Program-made: the position numbers and the translations under genes | Part shown: positions 1 through 9,446 of the stretch, piece by piece | Layout: each line of letters begins with the position of its first letter | How positions within the stretch are numbered: the stretch's first letter is position 1 | Notes under the pieces: model-generated | Database searches by the model: none | The model's input: only the letters and a program-made list of their open reading frames with translations | What the model was told of the DNA's origin: nothing | Source: Marinobacter changyiensis | GTDB taxonomy: Bacteria; Pseudomonadota; Gammaproteobacteria; Pseudomonadales; Oleiphilaceae | Assembly (NCBI RefSeq): GCF_009193265.1 | Contig: NZ_VZZZ01000001.1 | Coordinates: forward strand, 124,001-188,000 | DNA: 64,000 nucleotides | Direction of reading: 5' to 3'

Positions 1-2
1 CC

Positions 3-671
3 AACAGCAACATCGCGGAGAATGGCATGCAGGCCGAGCACATGCGTGCCGCAATACTTGAGGTCAATGTTGCCACTGGCGCCACGCGGGTATTCGCTTC
101 AGGCCTGCGCAACCCGGTGGGTCTGGACTGGGAGCCGCACACGGGTGCGCTGTGGGCGGTTGTCAACGAGCGGGACGAACTCGGCAGCGATCTGGTGCCC
201 GATTACCTGACCTCGGTGCGCCGGGATGCTTTCTATGGCTGGCCCTACAGCTACTTCGGCCAGCATGTTGATGAGCGGGTGAGCCCCCAGCAACCAGAGC
301 TGGTGGCGAGCGCAATTCCGCCCGATTTCGCCCTCGGCGCGCATGTGGCGCCGCTGGGTCTGGCTTTCAACAACAACGGTGTGCTCGGCTTGGGCGAGGG
401 TGCGTTTGTCGGCCTGCATGGTTCCTGGAACCGCCGGCCATTGAATGGCTATGAAGTCGTTTTCGTACCATTCACCGGCGGCCGACCGGTCGGCTCGATG
501 GAGGTTGTGCTGTCCGGCTTCGTCGACGCGGACGGCAACGCCCGCGGGCGGCCTGTGGGGGTGGCACTGGATGGGCGCGGAGGTCTGCTGGTGGCCGATG
601 ACGTTGGCAACTCAGTGTGGCGCGTAATGGCAGCGCGCGACCTGCCTGATCGTGTGGTGCGGGCCGAGTGA
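3..671 (+). CDS. PQQ-dependent sugar dehydrogenase, C-terminal part (partial)
   Basis: The reading frame is open from the window edge, so only the last ~222 residues are present. The segments [47 protein letters not shown] and [19 protein letters not shown] are the conserved C-terminal blades of the soluble glucose/sorbosone dehydrogenase beta-propeller family. Known members oxidise aldoses or sorbosone in the periplasm with PQQ as cofactor. The protein ends a few residues after the last blade, as full-length relatives do, so the 3' end looks intact. The exact substrate cannot be read from this fragment. Confidence 0.85.
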   Translation, partial: NSNIAENGMQAEHMRAAILEVNVATGATRVFASGLRNPVGLDWEPHTGALWAVVNERDELGSDLVPDYLTSVRRDAFYGWPYSYFGQHVDERVSPQQPELVASAIPPDFALGAHVAPLGLAFNNNGVLGLGEGAFVGLHGSWNRRPLNGYEVVFVPFTGGRPVGSMEVVLSGFVDADGNARGRPVGVALDGRGGLLVADDVGNSVWRVMAARDLPDRVVRAE

Positions 672-1555
672 CAGTAGCCGTCGTTACGCCCGAGGGTTAC
701 GACGCGAATCCGGGACAGACCTATTTTTTATCGAAGGTGGATTATTCGAGAACTAACACACAAGACCCTACCCAGGGACCTTTGCGCTGAGACACCGCAC
801 CGAGGTTCTTAATTTCTCCGCGCATTGCCCATAGCATAAGTACTTTGCGGCTTATATTTGATCACTACCACCTGATAGGTCCGCTTTGAAAACATGTCCC
901 TATTACGTCGTCATATTTCTGTTTGTATTTTTTACACTTTTGAACTGGCGATCGAATTAAATAGTAAGCTTTGATTTTACATCATGTTAGGTAAAAATAT
1001 AATGTCGGTTTGATGGCATTTTTAATACTTTAGTATAGATAATGCCATTTGATCAGGCCCAGATCTTACTCTGCCGTCATTGAACATGTCGATCAATTTT
1101 ACTTTTCGAAAAGGGTGTATTGAGCTTGTCTGTGAATAATGAGTTTACGTTCCCACATTAAGTTGAAATAACATCTGATATTTTTCGATGCAACCCCACC
1201 TGCTCGTCCCAAATTTAGCGTCAAAATAACTTACAGTTTCTGGCCGCGGCCAAGCGCCATTGTATGGCTAACGGCAAGCTCTCACGTAATTTTTATCCCT
1301 TCTCGAGGCCAATTTTTGGAGTTTCAAGATAAGCAGTGCAGGAAAACGTATACCTTAAATCACAGTTTATTTTTATGACCTATGAACATTTTTTAAAACA
1401 ATGGCTTAAATAACTTATCTGCTTTTTAAAAAAAATTCTAAAATTTATAAGGCTTGTGGAACATTTTCTGCTTGATAATTTTCGGCTTCATTGTGCCCTT
1501 CAACGTATTGGCTCAGTGATGACTCGACAGCTCAACGGATATTTAGAAGCAAACA
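672..1555. other. AT-rich gene-free tract
   Basis: Nearly 900 bp without a plausible reading frame. From about 780 onward it is clearly more AT-rich than the flanking genes, with runs such as those near 1380-1450. The only recognisable element is one copy of the dispersed CGGGACAGACCTATTTTT repeat at 711-730. The base composition suggests foreign or long-decayed DNA. I see no convincing promoter, tRNA or hairpin. Confidence 0.5.
711..730 (-). repeat. Dispersed repeat, arm B copy
   Basis: CGGGACAGACCTATTTTT is the reverse complement of the AAATAGGTCTGTCCCG motif that recurs through the window (for example 43804 and 54750). It sits directly after the sugar dehydrogenase stop. Confidence 0.65.
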
Positions 1556-1699
1556 ATGTGGATTAACGCGGCGAAGGCTTTGCCTCTTGTTGTGATGCTC
1601 GCCCTTGCAGAGTGTTTTGACAGTGGCAGCAACAGCAACTCTGGCGCGAGTAATGATAGCGATCCTCCTGCTAGGTGGGACAAAGCATCCTGGCAATAA
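1556..1699 (+). CDS. Small lipoprotein-like leader peptide (possible remnant)
   Basis: A 47-codon ORF: a short charged start, a hydrophobic stretch (LPLVVMLALAEC) and a Ser/Asn/Gly-rich tail, which looks like the N-terminus of a lipoprotein. The putative lipobox LAEC is not canonical, and the mature part is only ~28 residues. It may be the beginning of a lipoprotein gene cut short by decay. It ends 32 bp before the GlcG-like gene and could be co-transcribed. No strong ribosome site is visible. Confidence 0.3.
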   Translation: MWINAAKALPLVVMLALAECFDSGSNSNSGASNDSDPPARWDKASWQ

Positions 1700-1731
1700 A
1701 TTGGAAATAAATAAAAATCTGGAGGTTTTCA

Positions 1732-2589
1732 ATGAAAAACATACTTTTAGCATACTGTTCGCTAATGGCATTCGCCAGTGCACCGGCGCTCGCAGAAGTA
1801 CCCTCTGTTTTCGATGCAGGCACGGCGGCTCGTGCAGCTGACATTAACGAGAATATCAGGTCTCTCAGTGAAGCCATCGCGAACGCCGCACCCTCAATGG
1901 CTGCTACGTCTAGTTGCCGCGGTCTCCCTGATCATTCTACGCTTAAAACGGCGCTGGAAGCTGCGGTGCTGGCGGAAACCAGTGGTCTGGACTTTGAAAT
2001 GTGGGCCACCATTGTAAATCGTGACGGGGTGGTGTGTGCAGTCGCATTTTCCGGCGATGACAGAGGCGCTCAGTGGCCTGGCAGCCGTGTCATATCAGCA
2101 CAGAAGGCCAATACCGCGAATGCCTTCAGTCTCGATGGACTGGCGCTGTCTACCGCCAATCTTTTCTCTGCCGTTCAGCCGAACCAGAGTCTGTTCGGCC
2201 TGCAGGAGAGCAATCCCGTGGATGTCCGGGTTGCTTATAAGGGGCCCTCTTCCAACTACGGTCAGGCGAACGACCCGATGGTCGGGCAGAAAATCGGCGG
2301 CGTGAACGTCTTCGGCGGCGGTCTCGCCCTTTATGAGGCCGGATCGGTTGTTGGTAGCGTCGGAGTCAGCGGAGACACCTCCTGCGCTGACCATATGATC
2401 GGCTGGAGGGTTCGATACAATCTTGCATTGGATGCACTGGGAGGGCCGAAAGGCGTTAACGACGGGGATCCACAGCGGCCGGATAATATCATCTACGACA
2501 TCAATGATGATGGCGTTAGCGCGAACGGATTCGGACACCCCACGTGTTTGAACACCGGGGACCAAAGCGTGTTGCCCCCAGTGAACTGA
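1732..2589 (+). CDS. Secreted GlcG/HbpS-family (DUF336) heme-binding-like protein
   Basis: 285 aa. Residues 1-21 (MKNILLAYCSLMAFASAPALA) form a Sec signal peptide cleaved after ALA. The segments MWATIVNRDGVVCAVAF, WPGSRVISAQKANTANAF and LALSTANLFSAVQP, with the late Gly-rich GGVNVFGGGLALY, are hallmarks of the GlcG/HbpS (DUF336) fold. Characterised relatives bind heme or aquo-cobalamin outside the cell. The ribosome site CTGGAGG lies 8 nt before the ATG. Four cysteines (CRG, VCAV, SCADH, TCLN) could form exported disulfides. Function here is inferred from family only. Confidence 0.8.
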   Translation: MKNILLAYCSLMAFASAPALAEVPSVFDAGTAARAADINENIRSLSEAIANAAPSMAATSSCRGLPDHSTLKTALEAAVLAETSGLDFEMWATIVNRDGVVCAVAFSGDDRGAQWPGSRVISAQKANTANAFSLDGLALSTANLFSAVQPNQSLFGLQESNPVDVRVAYKGPSSNYGQANDPMVGQKIGGVNVFGGGLALYEAGSVVGSVGVSGDTSCADHMIGWRVRYNLALDALGGPKGVNDGDPQRPDNIIYDINDDGVSANGFGHPTCLNTGDQSVLPPVN

Positions 2590-2647
2590 CCGCAATCCTT
2601 GAGCCCCATGGGCTGATCTCAAATCCGGTCTGCCGTGGGGCAACTTT

Positions 2648-2675
2648 AAGACCCGACTCCCGGGAGCGGGTCTTT
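2648..2675 (+). terminator. Hairpin terminator after the GlcG-like gene
   Basis: AAGACCCG and CGGGTCTTT form an 8-bp stem around an 11-nt loop, followed by a short T run. It lies between two convergent genes and could serve both directions. Confidence 0.6.
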
Positions 2676-2696
2676 GGAAATTTCAACTACAGCCGA

Positions 2697-3077
2697 CTAA
2701 TCGGTGTTTTGGTTCTTGTGCAGGTATGCCAGGGCGTACAACTCGAGTTCGGTCTGCGTGTAGTAAAAGCCTTTATAGATAATGAGCGGCTCCTGACGCG
2801 CCAGGTTGATCATCTTTTCATGGTTTATTCCGTGGTGTGTTGAGATGACGCCTTTGTGCGCCATCTCTGAGCGGAGCGCGTCCACGGACCTGCCCGCCGA
2901 GTAATCGCGGAAAAACGGGTCTGCGAGCTGCGCAAGCTGGTCACTGAGTGGCGTTCCGGGCGCGGCTATGTCGCCGCGCTCATGGAGACGCCCGTTGAGC
3001 ACAAGCCGCGCGCAACTGCTGATGCTGAGCCATGCCGCCGCAGCGCCGAGGCCGGCAAGTACGGTGCGCCTATCCAT
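2697..3077 (-). CDS. Small exported protein, putative partner of the GMC oxidoreductase
   Basis: 126 aa from the ATG at 3077. The N-terminus MDRRTVLAGLGAAAAWLSISSC looks like a Tat-type or lipoprotein signal (DRR before a hydrophobic run). The ATG overlaps the stop of the upstream GMC gene (ATGGATAG, 8-nt overlap), which implies translational coupling. Membrane-bound flavin dehydrogenases often have such a small Tat-exported subunit that carries the flavoprotein across the membrane. That role is inferred from gene order; I do not recognise the domain itself. Confidence 0.65.
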   Translation of the reverse strand: MDRRTVLAGLGAAAAWLSISSCARLVLNGRLHERGDIAAPGTPLSDQLAQLADPFFRDYSAGRSVDALRSEMAHKGVISTHHGINHEKMINLARQEPLIIYKGFYYTQTELELYALAYLHKNQNTD

Positions 3078-4422
3078 GAGTATTACCTCTTGAAGTGCTG
3101 GCAAGATGCGCGCCCAGGCGCAACGCCATTGCCACAATGGTGTAGGTTGGGTTGGAGGCGCCGCCGGCTGGAAAAACCGACGACCCGGCCACGTAGAGGT
3201 TATCGGTCGTGTGCACGCGGCAGTTGCTGTCGACCACGGAATCGTCCACCGACAGCCCCATTCGTGTCGTGCCCATCAGGTGCCCGCCATCATGCAACTT
3301 GAATTCGGGTGGCAGGATAGAAGGGCGTCCCAATCCCGAGCGCAGCAGTGCCTTGCCGAACAGGTGCCAGCTCTCACGAGCCAGATCATGGTAGCGGTAG
3401 TTGAAGTCAATCCGTGGCATGGGGATTCCAAGGTAATTGCGCTGGTCGCTCTCGCGTACGGAATTCCTGAAATCCGGGGCAATCTCGGCCCGAATGGTAA
3501 CCGGGGTATGAAGCATCTCGCGTCGCTTGCCCATTAGCACGGTCGGGGTCATCTGCTGCAGATTGAAATCGGCGCTGAAAGACAGCACGCCATGCTCGAC
3601 ACAATAGCTGTCTGATAACTGGAGCGCATTTATCACGTGCGGGTCTTCTTCGGCGCCTACCGGTAGCCGGTCCCGGTCCAGATACATATCCGCCACCGCG
3701 TAGAGATGTGGATGCTCCATCAGGCCCAGTCCGACGGGCATTTGCTCAACAATATCAGAGAGCTGCAGCAACCTCGGGTTACCCACTCCACCACAGGCAA
3801 GTACAAAATTGTCAGCCGACACGACCGCGGGCGAGAGCTCGGGCACCAGTGAATCTCGCAGTTCCAGAGCGGTGACAGTGCGCCCCCGGGTTATCAGGCG
3901 AAATCCGGTGGTGCCAAGTATCAGGTCAACGCGGGGATGGTGCTGGAAGAAGGAATGGTACTTTTTATTGAACCGGACCGGCGGGCTCACATAGAAGGGC
4001 TTGTAAACCAGCTCCGATGTTCCTTCAATGGCCACCTTTGGTTGGCGAAAGGCCTTGTCTGGTAGCTCGAGAATGCGGGCGGCCGCTGGATACCATTGGT
4101 TCAGTTCCTCGTAGGGGATAGGCCATTCTTGAGCTGTGAATGCCCTCTCCTCCAGCACGGCACAAAACCCACCCCAGATTGTCGAGGTACCGCCAAAGCA
4201 ACGTTGCGTGTGCATGGGAAAGTAATCGTCGGGGAAATCGCCATGTAACTGAACGTTGGCCAGGGTCTGGATGGTTGGGTATCGCTGCAGAAACCCGCTC
4301 TCGATGACGGCGATTTTTAGGGAAGACTGTTTAGACAACTCAAGCGCCGTCGTGATGCCGGCGGGACCGCTACCGAGGATAATAACGTCGTAATGAACGT
4401 GCTTGGGTTGATTGAGAATCAT
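3070..4422 (-). CDS. GMC-family FAD oxidoreductase
   Basis: 450 aa from the ATG at 4422, preceded by GGAAAGG at a good distance; an upstream extension in the same frame has no ribosome site. The FAD-binding GSGPAG is at residues 17-22. The C-terminal GGHLMGTTRMG carries the catalytic His (~381), and GGASNP supplies the partner Asn (~424). These define the glucose-methanol-choline family, which oxidises alcohols and passes electrons to oxygen, quinone or cytochrome. There is no signal peptide of its own; export could depend on the overlapping small subunit. Substrate unknown. Confidence 0.85.
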   Translation of the reverse strand: MILNQPKHVHYDVIILGSGPAGITTALELSKQSSLKIAVIESGFLQRYPTIQTLANVQLHGDFPDDYFPMHTQRCFGGTSTIWGGFCAVLEERAFTAQEWPIPYEELNQWYPAAARILELPDKAFRQPKVAIEGTSELVYKPFYVSPPVRFNKKYHSFFQHHPRVDLILGTTGFRLITRGRTVTALELRDSLVPELSPAVVSADNFVLACGGVGNPRLLQLSDIVEQMPVGLGLMEHPHLYAVADMYLDRDRLPVGAEEDPHVINALQLSDSYCVEHGVLSFSADFNLQQMTPTVLMGKRREMLHTPVTIRAEIAPDFRNSVRESDQRNYLGIPMPRIDFNYRYHDLARESWHLFGKALLRSGLGRPSILPPEFKLHDGGHLMGTTRMGLSVDDSVVDSNCRVHTTDNLYVAGSSVFPAGGASNPTYTIVAMALRLGAHLASTSRGNTHG

Positions 4423-4620
4423 AGACTCAGCCTTTCCGGTTGGCTCGCCTGGGACCGCACGATAACGTCGCGCACTTCGTTCAGTATTGACGACATGGCG
4501 CGAAAAGCACGTAATTTTTTCGTAACGCTCGGCGACCTCCGCCAGCTGGAGTGGCACTGTCGGTTTTGATAAGCGATTGTCAGAGCGGTCAGGCTACGTG
4601 GGGGTCACCCGGAATCCGGG

Positions 4621-5133
4621 CTAGCGCGGTCGGGCAAAAACCTGGGTCCAGAAAGGGGAATATTTCGAGCCCGGCGCCTCGATTCTCGCCGCGCCCATTT
4701 CGGTGAAGTCGGCACGCATTATATTGGCGCAGTGTCCCGGGCTTGAGAGCCACCCATCAACGACTTGATCGACAGAGTTCTGACCCGCTGCAATATTTTC
4801 GCCCACCGCCGACCAGTTGTAACCTCTGTCATCCACCCGCTCGCCGATCTGAACACCTTCAGGGCCGGTATGACTGAAGAATTCCAGCTCTGCCATAGCC
4901 TCCGAGTGGCCCCGGGCGGCATCCTCAAGCTTGCAGTTCCAGGACAGCGGGCCTGCTGCGTCAAAGTCCTGGTCGCCGCATTGCCGGGGCTGGCTGCGAG
5001 CTTCATTGACGCGATCCAGCAAAGCCCGATCGGTTGCGTCCATCTCGCAGTCGCCGGCCACAAGAAAACCGGAAAACCCGAGAAAACCCAGCAGGGCAAG
5101 GGCGTAAGATGAACGGGAAAATGAGAACGTCAT
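4621..5133 (-). CDS. Secreted CAP/SCP-domain protein
   Basis: 170 aa with a signal peptide ending near VAGDC, possibly lipidated at Cys29. The CAP (SCP/PR-1) domain follows: LLDRVNEARSQPRQCG, LSWNCKLEDAARGHSEAMAE, FFSHTGPEG, GENIAAGQ and WLSSPGHCANIM. The His of GHSEAM, the Glu of GENIA and the His of PGHCANIM are the usual CAP cavity residues. Bacterial members are exported and of uncertain function. It is transcribed separately, with a small CCCGG...CCGGG hairpin just past its stop. Confidence 0.85.
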   Translation of the reverse strand: MTFSFSRSSYALALLGFLGFSGFLVAGDCEMDATDRALLDRVNEARSQPRQCGDQDFDAAGPLSWNCKLEDAARGHSEAMAELEFFSHTGPEGVQIGERVDDRGYNWSAVGENIAAGQNSVDQVVDGWLSSPGHCANIMRADFTEMGAARIEAPGSKYSPFWTQVFARPR

Positions 5134-5260
5134 AACACACCTACCTGGTACGTTACAGAAGCGGCATAAAAAACCAGGCGGCGGCGCATGATGTCAGCCG
5201 GGCTTACTGACCAATGCTTTGCCTGGGTTCACCCACCGTCTGATAATCATTAGAAGATAC

Positions 5261-5305
5261 CACCCATTTGCCAGCCGGAGTCAAGGCACAATAAAAGCCC
5301 TGACC
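5261..5305 (-). repeat. Dispersed repeat, arm A copy with extended flank
   Basis: On the minus strand this reads GGTCAGGGCTTTTATTGTGC, then CTTGACTCCGGCTGGC and AAATGGGTG. It matches 53499-53556 over about 45 bp, 48 kb away. The surrounding 5161-5560 has no convincing gene. Confidence 0.7.
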
Positions 5306-5571
5306 CCGGTATTCCATAGAGAAAATTCAGCCCCTCAGGCTGGGTTTTGTAGCCTGGAGCGGCCACTCGCCCCTACACTGATTTCATTTGTTGATGAAGG
5401 GAGAGCGCAGTATTATAAACTATCGCGCCGAAGATGCTCCGGTGGGTATCAGGACACCCCGGAAGGCCAGTCAAAGCTGAATAGCTTTGGGGAACCTGCC
5501 AACCAATTCCGGTTCGCGCGAAGGTCAGTAAATAGCCAAAAAAGCTACTAGTTTCCAGGAGGGAGATGACC

Positions 5572-6972
5572 ATGAACCTGAGACCTGATCCAACGTTCCA
5601 CCCGACCGCAAAATTGGCCATGGAAGCCCCGGCAGAAACCCTTGCCTTCACACTGTTGTTGAGTCCGGATGGCTCTGAGCCGGATGGTTTGGCGGTAATC
5701 GACGTCGACCCCACTTCAAAAACCTACACTCACATTGTCCATAGCCTTTTCATGCCCAACAAAGGCGACGAGTTTCACCACTTTGGCTGGAACGCTTGCT
5801 CTTCGGCGCTGTCACCGCTCACCGGTCATGCGTTCCTTGAACGGCGCTACCTGATCATTCCCAGCATCCGCTCCAGTCGTATTTACGTGATCGACGTGAA
5901 AGAGCCGCTGAAGCCCACAATTCACAAAATCATCGAGCCCGAAGAGCTGTTTGCCAAAACGGGCTATTCCCGCCCCCACACCGTTCATTGCGGCCCTGAG
6001 GGGATCTATATATCGACGTTAGGCGGCGGTGGCGTGGACGGGACGGATGGCCCTCCGGGCATTTTCATCATGGATTGTGAGACCTTCGATATCCTTGGCC
6101 GTTATGAAATGGACCGTGGCATTCAGGACAAGCACTACGATTTCTGGTGGAACCTGCCCCGTGACTACATGGTCAGTTCCGAGTGGGGGTTACCGCCGCA
6201 GTTCGAGAAGGGCCTGGTAGCAGAGGACCTGCTTAGCAACAAATACGGACACAATCTCCATTTCTGGGACCTGCGCGCGCGCAAAAATATCCAGACCATC
6301 GACCTGGGTGCCAACCACCAGATGCCACTGGAAGTCCGGCCGGCACACGACCCCGCCAAGCAACATGGCTTTTGCGGCGTCGTGGTCGATACGACCAACC
6401 TGCAAGGCGCAGTGTTTACCTGGTGGCGAAATGACGATGGAACATTCGAGGCCAAGAAAACCATTACCATCGATCCCGTTCCTGCTGATCCCGCTGATCT
6501 TCCAGAGATGCTGAAGGGCTTTTCGGCAGTACCTCCTCTGGTCACGGATATTGACTTGAGCCTGGACGACAGGTTCCTTTATGTAGCCTGCTGGGGCCTG
6601 GGGGAAATGCATCAATACGATGTATCCGACCCGATGAATCCGACACTTGCTGGCAAAGTCGAAATCGGAGGCATTGTAGCCAAACATAAGCACCCCAACG
6701 GCCGAGACTTTGGCTATGGTCCGCAGATGGTCGAAATCAGTCGCGACGGCAAACGCGTCTATTGGACCAATTCGCTGTATTCCACCTGGGACGATCAATT
6801 CTATCCTGGTGATCGGGGGGCGGCGATGGTTTGCGCTGATGTCGGAGAAAATGGCGGGCTGACCCTGAACAAAAATTTCTGGGTGGACTTCCCCAAAGGC
6901 TATCGAAGTCATCAGATCCGGCTGGAAGGGGGCGATTGCTCAACGGATAGCTTCTGCTATCCGAACGTTTGA
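5572..6972 (+). CDS. Selenium-binding protein/methanethiol oxidase family (SBP56)
   Basis: 466 aa from the ATG at 5572, placed 9 nt after AGGAGG; the ATG two codons earlier is too close. Family signatures are FHHFGWNACSSAL near the N-terminus, YSRPHTVHCGPEGIYISTLG, DKHYDFWWNLPRDYMVSSEWG, HNLHFWDLRARK, YVACWGLGEMHQYDV and the C-terminal GYRSHQIRLEGGDCSTDSF. Human SELENBP1 and bacterial MtoX are copper-dependent methanethiol oxidases that give formaldehyde, sulfide and peroxide. No signal peptide is seen, unlike periplasmic MtoX, so equivalence to MtoX is uncertain. Confidence 0.85.
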   Translation: MNLRPDPTFHPTAKLAMEAPAETLAFTLLLSPDGSEPDGLAVIDVDPTSKTYTHIVHSLFMPNKGDEFHHFGWNACSSALSPLTGHAFLERRYLIIPSIRSSRIYVIDVKEPLKPTIHKIIEPEELFAKTGYSRPHTVHCGPEGIYISTLGGGGVDGTDGPPGIFIMDCETFDILGRYEMDRGIQDKHYDFWWNLPRDYMVSSEWGLPPQFEKGLVAEDLLSNKYGHNLHFWDLRARKNIQTIDLGANHQMPLEVRPAHDPAKQHGFCGVVVDTTNLQGAVFTWWRNDDGTFEAKKTITIDPVPADPADLPEMLKGFSAVPPLVTDIDLSLDDRFLYVACWGLGEMHQYDVSDPMNPTLAGKVEIGGIVAKHKHPNGRDFGYGPQMVEISRDGKRVYWTNSLYSTWDDQFYPGDRGAAMVCADVGENGGLTLNKNFWVDFPKGYRSHQIRLEGGDCSTDSFCYPNV

Positions 6973-6975
6973 GGT

Positions 6976-7650
6976 TTGAGTGAGCCAACAACGATGACGG
7001 CACTTTGGTGGGCCGTCATCGTTTCAGGACTCTATCATGGGGTGAACCCGGGCATGGGATGGCCCCTGGCGGTATCCGCAGCGTTGATGGAACGCCGATC
7101 CTCGGCAATGCCTGGGGCACTGGTTGCGTTGGCCGGTGGCCATTTTCTCGCCATGCTGGCCATCCTTTTGCCATTCTCGCTGATGACGACCCTTGTCATG
7201 TGGGAACGGGAATTGCGCATTGGCGCTGGGCTGTTGGTATTGTCCATGGGCCTGATCCTACTGATCTACCGCCGCCACCCCCGCTTTCTCGCACGGGTGC
7301 CGCCTGGCAGACTGGCACTCTGGTCTTTCCTGGCAGCCATGGCGCATGGGGCGGGACTGATGCTGGTGCCAATCTATCTGGGAATGGGCAGTGATCCAAC
7401 AACGCATAACGCTGGCCACGGGGCGGCGGGCGCGTTAATGGCCAATAATCTTGGCTTTGCGTTGCTGGTTGCAATCGTACATACCGCTGCGATGAGCCTT
7501 GCGGGCAGTGTGCTCGCTGTCGTGACCTATGTCTGGCTCGGGCTGAGGTTTCTGTCGCGCAGCTGGTTCAACCTGGACGTGCTCTGGGCATTGAGCCTTA
7601 TACTTGTCGGATGCATTGGTGCTGGCACGGCATTGATTCAAACCGGATAA
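6976..7650 (+). CDS. Polytopic membrane protein linked to the SBP56 gene
   Basis: Up to 224 aa beginning with TTG at 6976; an ATG at 6994 is the alternative and neither has a clear ribosome site. About six hydrophobic helices are visible. Conserved-looking polar residues sit in membrane segments: GLYHGVNPGMGW, GGHFLAM, MAHGAG and HNAGHG. The His-rich pattern recalls metal permeases of the NicO/HupE type, but I cannot assign it to that family. It starts 4-22 bp after the SBP56 stop, so the two are probably one operon. A role in metal supply to SBP56 is speculative. Confidence 0.6.
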   Translation: MSEPTTMTALWWAVIVSGLYHGVNPGMGWPLAVSAALMERRSSAMPGALVALAGGHFLAMLAILLPFSLMTTLVMWERELRIGAGLLVLSMGLILLIYRRHPRFLARVPPGRLALWSFLAAMAHGAGLMLVPIYLGMGSDPTTHNAGHGAAGALMANNLGFALLVAIVHTAAMSLAGSVLAVVTYVWLGLRFLSRSWFNLDVLWALSLILVGCIGAGTALIQTG

Positions 7651-7765
7651 GCACACAGGACACACATGGCCGCCAGCAATTGGTATTCGATTCGCCCCTG
7701 CACTACAGGTTTAGCTGCCGTTCTACCCTTTAACTATAGCTACCCTCCAAATCAGCATCTGAATG

Positions 7766-7950
7766 TGAATCGCGGGACAGGCGCAGTGACCGCAGAGGCG
7801 CTTCGCCGTGTCGGGCCGAGCGGAAACGTGACCGGACTCGATCTCAGCCCGGACATGCTCGCGGTCGCGCGTCGAAAAATGCCGGATCTCGACTTCCTGG
7901 AGGGCCGGGCGGAGTCGCTGCCGTTCAGGGACGAGACTTTCAGCCTACAA
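7766..7950 (+). pseudogene. SAM-dependent methyltransferase fragment
   Basis: The reading VNRGTGAVTAEALRRVG, GLDLSPDMLAVARRKMPDL and EGRAESLPFRDETFS is the motif I-III region of a class I methyltransferase of the UbiE type. It is cut at both ends. The motif I Cys-Gly is replaced by Asn-Arg, the N-terminal part is missing, and from ~7946 another frame and another gene's sequence takes over. It is a dead fragment. Confidence 0.7.
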
Positions 7951-8117
7951 GCGCGACGATGGGGCCGTCGAGTTCGAGTTACCCGCTATCATCGCCACCG
8001 AATGGAATTACCTCCAGCCTCCAGTTATCGGCACCGACAGCCACGACGCCCCGGTCTGCAAGGTATTTCGCACCATCGACTATGAGCTGAGTGACAACCT
8101 GATGATTGAGGGCGGAA
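7946..8117 (+). pseudogene. Chimeric coding fragment of unknown origin
   Basis: An open frame encoding YKRDDGAVEFELPAIIATEW, HDAPVCKVFRTIDYELSDN and LMIEGGIN without its own start. The last part (8087-8117) resembles the segment just upstream of the MOSC coding region at 47600 and 62326. The beginning is not recognised. Confidence 0.35.
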
Positions 8118-8236
8118 TCAACCCCGCTCCTCCTGTTCTTCCCGCAACTTGGCCCGCACGTTCATCAGCAACTTCCCATAACGATTTTCACCCCGACGAT
8201 CACGGCCGCAGCCCCAGAAGTAATCAAAATTGCGCC
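8118..8236 (-). pseudogene. NADAR-domain (YbiA-like) C-terminal fragment
   Basis: On the minus strand the frame ending at 8118 reads FDYFWGCGRDRRGENRYGK, LLMNVRAKLREEQEERG, stop. This matches the end of YbiA/NADAR proteins (YWGxGxxGxGxNxLGxLLMxxRexL), N-glycosidases acting on ADP-ribose-related or riboflavin-precursor molecules. The N-terminal two thirds are absent; upstream DNA belongs to other debris. Confidence 0.6.
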
Positions 8237-8334
8237 TTGGCTGGTGTATCTGCTGCCCTTACTGAGTCAGAGCCAATGGTCACGCCGCCGCCAGAAATAG
8301 CACCTGCAGCAAGATGAAGACCGCGCTTCCGGCC

Positions 8335-8392
8335 GGGAGGGTGCAACGCCATCCGGGGCATGGGGATATCACTACACGGGTGGTTGCACAAA
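8335..8392 (+). pseudogene. MOSC gene 3'-fragment
   Basis: GGGTGCAACGCCATCCGGG followed by CATGGGGATATCACTACACG and GGTGGTTGC is a diverged copy of 62753-62810 in the intact MOSC gene (protein NAMRGHGGITTRVV). Here it is fused in frame to the carbohydrate-binding protein that follows. Confidence 0.6.
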
Positions 8393-8394
8393 CC

Positions 8395-9390
8395 GCCAAC
8401 TTCCTGCCCACCGTTGAAGTTGGTGATGGTGGCGGGGGCGGCGAGCTTCCCGTATGTAGCAAGCCCGAACTCGAGAACAACCTGATCCAGAATGGCGACT
8501 TCACCGAGTTGAACGGCTGGAACAGCTTCAATCAGGCCGCGTCCCTCACGAAATTTGAAACCGAGCGTAGCTGCGGCCGCGATTACCTATTGCTGGTTCA
8601 GGACCGTACGCAGTTTTATAGCGGCCCCATTCAGAACATCACGCCCGTGGTCGAGCCCGGCGCTGAATTCAGGGTGAGTGCGAAGCTTATGATCGCCAAC
8701 GGCGCCAGCCGGGACAACGTCCGGGTCGCCTTCCAGATCCGTGATGAGTCCGGCACACATTATCAATACCTGCCGGAACTGTCGGTCACCCAGAACGAGC
8801 TAAGCCCCTATTCCAAAACATTTCAATTCGACATCAAGGGCACGCTGAGCGAGGCCTCGGTCCTCGTTTACGGACCACAGGCAGGCGTCAGCTTTCTGGT
8901 AGATGAACTCAAACTGGAAAAAATTGCTGAACCGCAGGTCGAACCGAAGCTAGTCGTGGACCAGGGCATTGAGAACGGCGCGAGTGGCTGGGGCGGTTAC
9001 TTCTCCACCAGCCTCTCCTATTCCCGTACCGCCAAAGAAGGCAATTATGGACTGCTCTCGAGCAACCGCAGCAGTTGGCATTCTGGCCCCGGATTCAACG
9101 TTCATGGGGCGCTCACCAATGGCGGCCAATATAGCGCCAGCGTGGACGTCTACCTGGGCAGCAGTAGCCTGTCCGGTGACAACGCCGGTCTCTGGCTGTA
9201 CTTAGTGGACAACGATGGCGGCCACTGGCAACAGCTGACCAGCCGCCGGGTTGCCACCCATAACTGGCATTCGCTGGAAACGACGTTTACCGTCGAGGCC
9301 AGTGGTCCTGTCACCCAGATGCGCATGCATGTGTTTGGGCCTCAACCAGCGACCAACCTCTACACCGATAACCTGCGGGTTTTCCAATAA
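8395..9390 (+). pseudogene. 5'-truncated carbohydrate-binding-module protein
   Basis: About 330 residues with two CBM4/9/22-like beta-sandwich repeats, starting with NLIQNGDFTELNGWNSF and VDQGIENGASGWGGYF. Each ends with a typical jelly-roll strand (VSFLVDELKLE, TNLYTDNLRVF). Such modules normally sit beside a glycoside hydrolase domain on a secreted protein. Here no signal peptide or catalytic domain exists: the frame is joined at the 5' side to MOSC debris. It is probably the surviving C-terminus of a xylanase- or glucanase-like protein. Confidence 0.65.
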
Positions 9391-9420
9391 CAGCCAGTAA
9401 CCGCCGCTCAGCCGGTTTAA

Positions 9421-9446
9421 GGGAGGCCCTCGGGCCTCCCTTTTTT
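9421..9446 (+). terminator. Intrinsic terminator
   Basis: GGGAGGCCC and GGGCCTCCC form a near-perfect stem with a minimal loop, followed by TTTTTT. It closes the carbohydrate-binding reading frame. Confidence 0.9.

Noticed and set aside
5219..5551. 110-codon frame upstream of the SBP56 gene
   Set aside because: Its only similarity, to a frame at 53325-53654 (SRSQGTIK), is explained by the shared dispersed repeat rather than by a protein.
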